From Arion vulgaris (taxonomy: Eukaryota; Mollusca; Gastropoda; Stylommatophora; Arionidae), in assembly GCA_020796225.1 (NCBI GenBank), contig CM036764.1, positions 21,528,733-21,592,732 on the forward strand: a stretch of 64,000 bases of DNA. The letters run 5' to 3'. The position numbers and the translations under genes were made by a program. Shown piece after piece: positions 56,891 through 64,000 of this stretch. The notes under the pieces are model-generated. The model did no database searches and had not been told where the DNA came from. It saw only the letters and a list, made by a program, of their open reading frames with translations. Each line of letters begins with the position of its first letter. Position 1 is the first letter of the stretch.

Positions 56891-57655
56891 AACTTAATGA
56901 TGCTGTTGACAATCTGTTATTTGATTATTGACAAAACATAATTTATAATTTTGTTGCTGATGTATTTGATGTAAAATGTGTTATATTAACTTACTATTGG
57001 TTAGCGTTGCTACTATTAATTCGTAGTGTTATATTGTTCTGTTATTGTTATATTACCATTTTTCTGTGTGGTCATTTTCTGTTTTTTTCTCTGGCCGTTA
57101 GTCGTCGCATGTTCAACTGATGATCGTTTCCCGAGATAGTGCACGCTGGGTAGCTTGATATGCTGTGGTGTTGTGGAGTTTTAAGATGTATGTAGTTCGA
57201 TCATCTAATCTTTTTCTAAATCTGCCCCTTCCTCTTATAATAATTCCATTTTCAGGAACCATAATTTTATTAATAACGAAAGCAATTAACTCTAGTTGAG
57301 CTTGTTATAATAGTGACAATAAATTTATTTTAATGCTAAGTTAGTGCTTAATATGTTTCGAAGTCAAAACAAAACATAGGGAAAATAGTTTCTTTCAATG
57401 TCAACAGATACAAGTTACTAAAGATGAAATTTGCTATTTTAGTCTTTAACATAAAAAATTATGAAAACCGTCAACAAACAAATGTAATAAAATGTAAAAT
57501 AAAAAAGTAGTTTTCTGGAGCGGGAGACAAAATGATGAAATACAGAGGTTTTTTTTTTAATAACGTAAGCGTCACATGGTTAACACCTCAGTAACAATTA
57601 AACTAATGATCACACACGAGTGGCGACAGCTTTGGACAAGCTACCTTAATATTTC
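56891..57655. other. No recognised gene
   Basis: AT-rich intron between two arrays. Confidence 0.4.
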
Positions 57656-58290
57656 ACTTTCCAATACAGTACACCAGCGTAGGCTCATAATTGAGAACAA
57701 TACAGTACACCAGCGTAGGCTCATAATTGAAAACAATACAGTACACCAGCGTAGGCTCATAATTGAGAACAATACAGTACACCAGCGTAGGCTCATAATT
57801 GAGAACAATACAGTAAACCAGCGTAGGCTCATAATTGAGAACAATACAGTACACCAGCGTAGGCTCATAATTGAGAACAATACAGTAGACCAGCGTAGGC
57901 TCATAATTGAGAACAATACAGTACACCAGCGTAGGCCTGAAATCATACACCTGAGAACAATACAGTAGACCAGCTTAGGCTCATAATTGAGAACAATACA
58001 GTAGACCAGCTTAGGCTCATAATTGAGAACAATACAGTACACCAGCGTAGGCTCATAATTGAGAACAATACAGTACACCAGCTAGGCTCATAATTGAGAA
58101 CAATACAGTAACCAGCTAGGCTCATAATTGAGAACAATACAGTAACCAGCTTAGCTCATAATTGAGAACAATACAGTACACCAGCGTAGGCTCATAATTG
58201 AGAACAATACAGTACACCAGCGTAGGCTCATAATTGAGAACAATACAGTAGACCAGCTTAGGCTCATAATTGAGAACAATACAATGTAAT
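57656..58290. repeat. 36-bp tandem repeat array (about 17 units)
   Basis: Unit ACACCAGCGTAGGCTCATAA plus TTGAGAACAATACAGT. Variants: AGACCAGCTTAGG; deletions cluster at 58080-58160. The period is a multiple of 3, so both strands hold repetitive open frames (LVYCIVLNYEPT, HQRRLIIENNTV). Confidence 0.95.
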
Positions 58291-58680
58291 GACAGTTTTT
58301 GTTTAGATCATGCGGTATATTAGAGAAAACGGTTCTGTGTTAATAATTTATTTTACCACCAACCACACAATATGGTGATGTTCTAAACATTACGCATTGT
58401 TCCGTTGACTACGGAGTGTTTCTATGGTAACCACGTGAGACTGGGTTAACTTGATAACCGTTTATAATAATAATATCTCCCATAGCCTTTTAAGACCTCA
58501 ACTTATGAAGTCACTTCATTTCTCTTGTCTATGAGGGCCAGTTCCTTTCCTCAAATGTGTGTTAAAGTTCCTCCTTATTCGGGGATGGTGATTATTGCTT
58601 TGGTAGGGTTAGTTTCGGTCTTATTGATGGTATTATTTCAGTCCTTATATTGTGGCTACCCTGCTAGGAGGGCTGTGCGT
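58291..58680. other. No recognised gene
   Basis: Intron DNA; nothing recognised. Confidence 0.4.
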
Positions 58681-58688
58681 TGAGAGCA

Positions 58689-58750
58689 CGTTGGGTTTCT
58701 GGCCGAGTGGCTAGGGCTTTTGTGTGAGTACATTGTTGTGGTTTCCTCCT
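58689..58750 (+). other. tRNA-like A-box segment (weak)
   Basis: GGCCGAGTGGCTAGGGC resembles a Leu/Ser tRNA D-arm, but the expected B-box (GTTGTGGTTTCCTCC) is poor. Possibly a decayed SINE head. Confidence 0.25.
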
Positions 58751-59300
58751 TGTCAGGTGGCCTTCTTAGTCCTTTCTAATTCTTTCTTATCCTTCGTGGT
58801 TCTCTCATAGTCCTTTCCAATTCTTTCCAGACCATTGAGATATATTTATACATCCATGTACGTTTATACTTTGCTTCTTTCACTTGAATAATAGTGAGGT
58901 TAATAGTGAATTAACACATGATGACCACAGCACTCACAATCCACAGAGTATTATAAAGTAACACGAACTTCTTAGAGATGATTTTGATGTATATTTATTT
59001 TGATATAATATGGTCATGGTAAACACGCATGTCCATCTCAAGTGTTTATGTCGTCTTATTTTCATCACTAACGTTGCTACGCAGTCCCTACACAATTCTA
59101 CGTCAACTAGCTTCACTACGTAAATGTCTCGTTTAGTGTTGCCATTCTGCTTAGAGAGTGCAAACACTAAGTCTCTGCTATTAAAATATCTAAATATATA
59201 TAAACTACACACTAAAACTAACTGTCTGGTTCCTCAGCTGCCACCTGGGGGTCACTGGCTATCCACTACATGTGGAACGTTAATATATGATTAAACTCAC
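58751..59300. other. No recognised gene
   Basis: AT-rich intron DNA; a minus open frame (58934-59212) has no recognisable similarity. Confidence 0.4.
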
Positions 59301-59455
59301 TATCCTCATGTATCCGAGTCGGAAGGCGAAAGCTTATGCTTTACACAGCTTCGTCCCACAGACAAGCGTTTTACTGTCGGAAATTTCACAAACAATTGAG
59401 TTCGAACCAAAACCACTAGTCTAGAAAATAAGTACACTATCCGCTACACTGCATT
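59300..59455 (-). mobile_element. tRNA-headed SINE fragment, minus orientation
   Basis: On the minus strand GCAGTGTAGCGGATAGTGTA (A-box-like) and TTTTGGTTCGAACTC (B-box-like) occur at tRNA spacing. Body not matched to other families. Confidence 0.5.
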
Positions 59456-59479
59456 AACTTTATTGCATTGAGTAAGATA

Positions 59480-60080
59480 TGCAAGTCAAAGGAGATCAAA
59501 ACAAACAAAGCTGAGAATCTTTCAATGTTTACGTAGAATAGAGGGACTGAGATGGTATGATAATATTACGAAAGAGGAACTCAGAGAAAGAGCTAAGCAG
59601 ATACCAGTGGAGAATGAGTTTAGCAGATACCAGTGGAGAATGAGTTTAGCAGATACCAGTGGAGAATGAGTTTAGCAGATACCAGTGGAGAATGAGCTTA
59701 GCAGATACCAGTGGAGAATGAGTTTAGCAGATACCAGTGGAGAATGAGCTTAGCAGATACCAGTGGAGAATGAGCTTAGCAGATACCAGTGGAGAAAGAG
59801 CTCAGGAAGAGACGCTGGCGTTGGATAAGACACACATTGAGAAGACAGACTGGAGCATTGCAAGACAGGCACTGTTTGGAACCCAAAGGGAAAGAGGAGT
59901 AGGAGAGGCATTTACATACCTGGAGAAGAGAGCTGGGGACCTGATATTACAAGGATAGGTAAAACATGGAAAGAACTGAAAGTGATGACAGGAGAGAGAG
60001 GAAGAGCTGGAAGAAACTCTTTGAAGATCTGTGCTACGTTGGGAGTTGAAAGGTCAAGAAGAAAGAAGAAGAAGAACCGC
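59480..60080 (+). pseudogene. RTE-like LINE C-terminal relic with internal 26-bp array
   Basis: Encodes KLRIFQCLRRIEGLRWYDNI, TKEELRERAKQIPVENE, then after the tandem block ELRKRRWRWIRHTLRRQTG, a shifted IARQALFGTQRERGVGE, and the terminus RIGKTWKELK..ERKSWKKLFEDLCYVGS-type followed by GAAGAAGAAGAA. Frameshifts at about 59840, 59930 and 59995. Same LINE as 21060-21225. Confidence 0.88.
59598..59805. repeat. 26-bp tandem repeat inside the LINE relic (8 units)
   Basis: CAGATACCAGTGGAGAATGA plus GTTTAG (or GCTTAG) at 59598, 59624, 59650 and so on to 59780, exact 26-bp steps. Starts and ends inside LINE coding sequence. Confidence 0.95.
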
Positions 60081-60471
60081 TACCCTTTCTCTCTTTAATA
60101 AATAAACAGTAGTTAATAATTCATTCTATTTTGGATGTTCCGGACCACATATCAAGATCACAACACAAACACAATACAATAACGACCGTCACTAGAGAAA
60201 GAACAGCATGAATGTTTAAGTGCTGATAGTTCAACGTTTCACTACATGATGTACTGACTATAGAGCGGAACCAGATTTTATATTGTTGTTTTTTAAATAT
60301 AGCCGCACTTTTAATCCGGCGTCGAAGCTCCATCGATTATGCAACTAAGTGCATACCAATCAGAGAAACGAACAAGCAAATGGTAACTAACAGTCGCATA
60401 TGTAATGGCAGTTTTCATGTATTTTGGTATGTTTCTTGTCTGGTTCCACATTCTTATACAATAACCGTCCA
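60081..60471. other. No recognised gene
   Basis: AT-rich spacer between the LINE tail and a SINE. Confidence 0.4.
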
Positions 60472-60727
60472 TGTGTTGCCAGGGCTCGCAAGGGGAGCAA
60501 AGAATAGTAACACTTCGACCTACAAGGCATGTCGAAAGAGGCGACTGAGGCAATGGCCTAGGAAGCTACCCTAGTAAATAAAAAGTGTCTCAGAAATCGG
60601 ATGTGCTGGCCTACTTGTAAACGCATAACTGGCACAACGTACAATCGCTCTTATGCTCAGATTACATACAAATCACAAAGAGTTATTAACAAGTGCTCGA
60701 TATGGAGCGTTTGAAGAAGAAGAAGAA
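60472..60727 (+). mobile_element. SINE family A copy, plus orientation
   Basis: TTGCCAGGGCTCGCAAGGGG head, CATGTCGAAAGAGGCGACTG core, CTCGATATGGAGCGTTTGAA end and GAAGAAGAAGAAT tail. Complete. Confidence 0.9.
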
Positions 60728-61639
60728 TTTAAAGTAACAGAGTTAAGGAAATAAAAAAACATAATTTTTCTACGGAAGTGTCTGAAAGGGCAACCTTAAC
60801 TTTCCAACACAGCAAAAGAAAATTAGATTTCTCCATAAAATTCCACTGCGTGTTATTAAAATTCAAACGTGGGTAATGTATTTTGTGAGCGGTATTCCAA
60901 AAATAGGATTCGGAAATAATTAATTTTGTTTAAAGTTTAATTTAGCTCAGGCAAGGTCAAGTAGTTTCAAGTTTAAAGTAATTGTTTAATTTCAAATTAG
61001 AAGATGTCGACTCGTAGTTACAAACGAGTTCACGTTCAAATTCCCCTTCTCGTCGAATAAAAACAAAAAGAAATGGAGAATGCACATTTTTTGTTCTAAA
61101 TCGTTCAATTATGATGTCAGACTCGCGGTCCGTATTTCGAAAGGTCAGTAACAGATGGCCACGTCATGTCTGGATATCAGATATAAAAAAAGCTGAAACC
61201 TCCAGGGATTTAGATGGAGTTATTGCTTTGAAAACGCACTCGTTTGCAGTAACTACAGATTTGCCATACGTTTCTCGAGAGTGCTAAGTAGTTGGTATCA
61301 TACATGTTGACTAGAGAATAGTAGAAATGTCGCTGTATATTGTATATTGATATAGTAAGATTAGTAGGTACATTAAATAGTGACATGGTGACATTAGTAG
61401 GTACCTAATGACAAAACTAATAATGTCATTCAAAAACCACATACTAAATTACATTACTGCAGCGAACGAATCTGTTATTTAGAGAGTGATATGAATTGAA
61501 GTATAACAAGACATGGACAGTATTAATCACATGAGATACACAGAGTAGACATGGTTATAAACTCAAGTACAATAGTGATGTTTCTATCAATCAATAAATG
61601 AATCAATCAACTAAATCAATCGCAATAGGCGATTAATAC
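60728..61639. other. No recognised gene
   Basis: AT-rich intron DNA. 61585-61625 contains AATCAATC-like repeats, possibly a stranded family C tail. Confidence 0.4.
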
Positions 61640-61800
61640 CGGTAGTATTATCGATATAAGAGAAGACTGCAGTAAAACTATGCATTAATGATGAAACACG
61701 TAAAAACTAAGTTTTGTAGTTTTACAAAGTACAAAAACAAAATACGGAGACGTTTCGACCAAAAAGCCTTTATCAAGAGAACTAATAACACAAGTGTATA
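61640..61800 (+). mobile_element. Dispersed repeat X copy with hammerhead-like segment
   Basis: TATCGATATAAGAGAAGACT, GTAAAACTATG, ACGTAAAAACTAAGTT, TAGTTTTACAAAGTACAAAA, then ACGGAGACGTTTCGACCAAA. On the minus strand the last part reads TTGATAAAGGC..GGTCGAAACGTCTCCGTA. Confidence 0.6.
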
Positions 61801-62589
61801 GCTAACACGACACATGAACTATTTCCATGATGTCAATTGTCATTTGCAGATAAAGAATACGAAACAGTTTCTTTTTTTTGAAGGAGCTACGCATTTGATC
61901 GATTCCACTAATAACAGCTACTGCCATTGATGTGCCTCGCTGGGTGATGTAGACAGCATACGTTGTTGTCGCTAGAGACAACTTCACCGACATTAGAATA
62001 CAAAGTGATTTGAGTGTTAGAGCGACTTAACTAATGATGGCATCACTTTTAGATGTCCTTAGTTGATGAGGGTAGCTAGTATATACTTTATATTCGCAAG
62101 TCGTTAACCGAAATTCGTATGGACTAAATCTTTTTCAATTTCGGGTTGACTATTTCTGATTACTTTTAATTGTTGTTGGGAGGGTATGTTCCACGTAAAC
62201 GTCATATATATAAAATTTGTTTCGTTGTTATATATTTCTTTTATTTATTATCACTTTTTGTTCAGCATCACTTTGTATAAGATTTCGATAATGTGACTGC
62301 AGTCCGTTTAGAAACTCGACTCTTTAAAATGAGGTAACACAGTTATAATTTAAACCCTAAATCGATTAAATTGAACATAGGCAAAACAGGTAAAAACAAA
62401 GAAATGTCGGTTTATTCCTCTTCTTCTTCCTTCACCCCGCTGAAGCATAGGTCCCCATACAAGTTTTTCCATGTCCTCCCATTCAAAATCATTCTTTATA
62501 GATCTCTCCACTATCTCCCCATTTTCTCGCATTCTGTCTCCAATTCCCACCTCCAGGTGCCCCCTGGTATTCCTTTACCTCTATTACCC
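61801..62589. other. No recognised gene
   Basis: AT-rich intron DNA. Open frames at 61802-61993 and 62350-62598 have no recognisable family. Confidence 0.4.
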
Positions 62590-63002
62590 TGGAGGTAAAG
62601 TACAAAAATAACTACATGTGAAATGCGTTGCCTGCGAAAAGTTACCAACAAAACCAGAAAACACAGAGTCACCAACATCAGCATAAGAAAGAAAATTGGC
62701 ACAAAACCGTGCTTGAATTACATTGAGAAACAAAGAATGAAGTGGTTTGGCCACTTTAAAAAAATGCATTGAAACTCCACAGTATACCGAGTCTTCTACA
62801 ACAGAACATCGGAAAAGAAGGCGAGAGGTAAACAACGAAAAAGATGATTAGATGGCATAGCAGAATCCTGTGAAAGAGCAAAAATAACAATCGCCCAAGC
62901 CACCAGAACTGAACAAGACAAAAAAACATCAAACAGAAAACCACGACACTGGGCAACAACCCTGTAGCAGTGTGACAACGAAGGAAAAAGAAGAAAAAGT
63001 AG
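62590..63002 (+). pseudogene. LINE ORF2 C-terminal relic, parent of the 86-bp satellite
   Basis: Reads EMRCLRKVTNKTRKHRVTNI, SIRKKIGTKPCLNYIEKQRM, KWFGHFKKMH, a stop, ARGKQRKR, a stop, LDGIAESCERAKITIAQATR, TEQDKKTSNRKPRHWATTL-stop, then GAAGGAAAAAGAAGAAAAAG. The Y-I-E-x-Q-R-x-K-W-F-G-H box is characteristic of this LINE class. Its last ~26 codons match one frame of the satellite at 1-3112. Confidence 0.88.
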
Positions 63003-63044
63003 ACCCTTGAGGTTCCATCAGTGGAATGTCGTTTTACTAAGTAC

Positions 63045-63140
63045 AAAAGAATTATTTTGTTTTTGTACTTTGTTAAACTGCATTTACTTCGTTTATAGTT
63101 TTATTGCAGTCTTCCATTATATCGATAACAAGTTGTATAG
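63045..63140 (-). mobile_element. Dispersed repeat X copy, minus orientation
   Basis: TTTTGTACTTTGTTAAACTG, TATAGTTTTATTGCAGTCTT and TATATCGATAAC match the reverse of 61640-61740. Confidence 0.55.
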
Positions 63141-63185
63141 AGACATATACTCTTTCTTTTATTGTAATCTTTTCTTTCAAGTTAG

Positions 63186-63428
63186 TTAATTGCATATCCT
63201 TTACATGACTTTGCGAATCAACCCCAGATTTTTAACGCAGTTTGTGATTTTTCTAGGCATTATTACGTTCAGTAGTTTGCCATTGTTTTCTGAATGGGTG
63301 GTGCCATCATCCTTTTGTAAAAAAAAACCACGCAAAACAATTTGCAACCAAATTGTCAGCAGCGAAATTTGAACTCATAACGTCGGGGTTAATAGACCGA
63401 GTCACTATCCTCTAATCCACATACGCCG
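63186..63428 (-). mobile_element. SINE family T copy, minus orientation
   Basis: Full copy: TTAATTGCATATCCTTTACA end, core with CGTTCAG, tRNA-like head GATTAGAGGATAGTGACTCG with B-box-like GAGTTCAAATTTCG on the minus strand. Confidence 0.85.
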
Positions 63429-63905
63429 CTCTTTTCATTTACATCTGACAAATGGTGACCTCTCATGGCTTAATGTGTCATGTACAAAATCCAGCACAAC
63501 TTTACATGAAAGTCTCCTCTGACTGCGTTATGCTATCTCCGTGGTAATTATTGGATGTGCAAATTTGTACATCAACTTTGACGTGCTCTGCGAGAAATGC
63601 CAAGTCCTGAAATAAGTCGCACGAAATGTTTAACAACGTGCATGACAGTTTTTTGACATGGTAAAAAATCAGAATGTGTGCACAAATTAAAGGTGATCCT
63701 TGCAATGGTTCTAAAAATATTATTGTCAAAGAACTACACGGGCACATCATACTCGTACATAAGATGCATCTTACAATACACCTGGTAGGAAGCAGCTTGG
63801 ATGCATGTCTTACACCAGACGGATTATAATTAAATATGTTTGTCATTCACAGAAGACTAGAAAGAAACATATATAAGATTGTTATATTATCTATATATAT
63901 GACAT
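63429..63905. other. No recognised gene
   Basis: Unique-looking DNA; a 114-codon minus frame (63502-63846) shows no similarity I recognise. Confidence 0.35.
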
Positions 63906-64000
63906 CGAGAATCGTGGTATATCCTTTACAGGACGGTCGCCATCAACCACAGTAAACGAGTCGTCGATTCTCCTCTATTCACCATTTATACGTTTGATAG
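63906..64000 (-). mobile_element. SINE family T second-subfamily copy, cut by the window end
   Basis: AATCGTGGTATATCCTTTAC and CATCAACCACAGTAAACGAG match 55012-55100. Confidence 0.75.

Noticed and set aside
56030..56941. 303-codon plus-strand open frame (ITTIVTV repeats)
   Set aside because: Direct translation of the 21-bp array; the two other frames are equally open.
57641..58137. Repetitive open frames on both strands of the 36-bp array
   Set aside because: Period divisible by 3 keeps frames open on both strands; no independent evidence of translation.

Overview
This is an AT-rich animal (eukaryotic) genomic window with almost no conventional coding sequence. Evidence for an animal genome: tRNA-headed SINEs with poly-A or microsatellite tails, 5'-truncated non-LTR retrotransposon (LINE) ends, a hAT-type inverted-repeat element, many minisatellites, and one spliced exon of a neuronal potassium-channel family. 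The LINE types (RNase H-bearing LINEs with a Cys/His tail, RTE-like LINEs ending in GAA-rich tails) suggest a lophotrochozoan, perhaps a mollusc, but I cannot name the species.

The one host-gene feature I recognise is a short first coding exon at 13604-13673 (+). It encodes QNTFLDTIATRFDG and ends at a GTGAGTAT splice donor in phase 1, as expected for exon 1 of an ELK-type (KCNH3/4/8 class) voltage-gated K+ channel. No second (PAS-domain) exon was seen to the right, so most of 13.7-64 kb is probably a very long first intron.

Layout. 1-3.1 kb: 86-bp satellite. 4.1-6.1 kb: 30-bp satellite. 6.1-9.8 kb: SINEs, a LINE relic and CTA microsatellite. 10-11.7 kb: 32-bp satellite with a young LINE end at its edge. 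12.4-14.6 kb: SINEs and the ELK exon. 13.9-18.3 kb: LINE and SINE relics. 19-19.8 kb: second 32-bp satellite. 20-24.6 kb: SINE/LINE relics. 24.7-25.4 kb: 72-bp repeats. 26-26.8 kb: 24-bp repeats. 27-28.7 kb: SINEs and an RNase H relic. 28.8-29.8 kb: 18-23-bp repeats. 30.5-31.8 kb: GC-richer unrecognised block. 33-34 kb: 67-bp array. 35-37 kb: SINEs. 37.5-38.3 kb: 33-bp array. 38.7-41.7 kb: LINE relic and a 48-bp array. 42.7-44.7 kb: hAT-like element filled with a 21-bp array. 45-49.8 kb: SINEs and AT-rich DNA. 50.1-51.5 kb: 41-bp array. 53-55.9 kb: SINEs and LINE ends. 56-56.9 kb: palindromic 21-bp array. 57.7-58.3 kb: 36-bp array. 59.5-60.1 kb: RTE-like LINE with an internal 26-bp array. 60.5-64 kb: SINEs and LINE ends.

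The main theme is that several minisatellites grew out of transposon sequence. The 86-bp satellite encodes the same peptide as a LINE C-terminus at 62.9 kb, the 21-bp array lies between hAT-like inverted repeats, and 26-bp and ~93-bp arrays lie inside LINE coding relics. Two arrays (10.6 kb and 40.7 kb) contain a block that looks like a base-by-base blend of the array's own left flank and its repeat unit, which points to an assembly consensus artefact. Long open frames in the arrays exist only because the repeat unit lacks stop codons and should not be read as genes.
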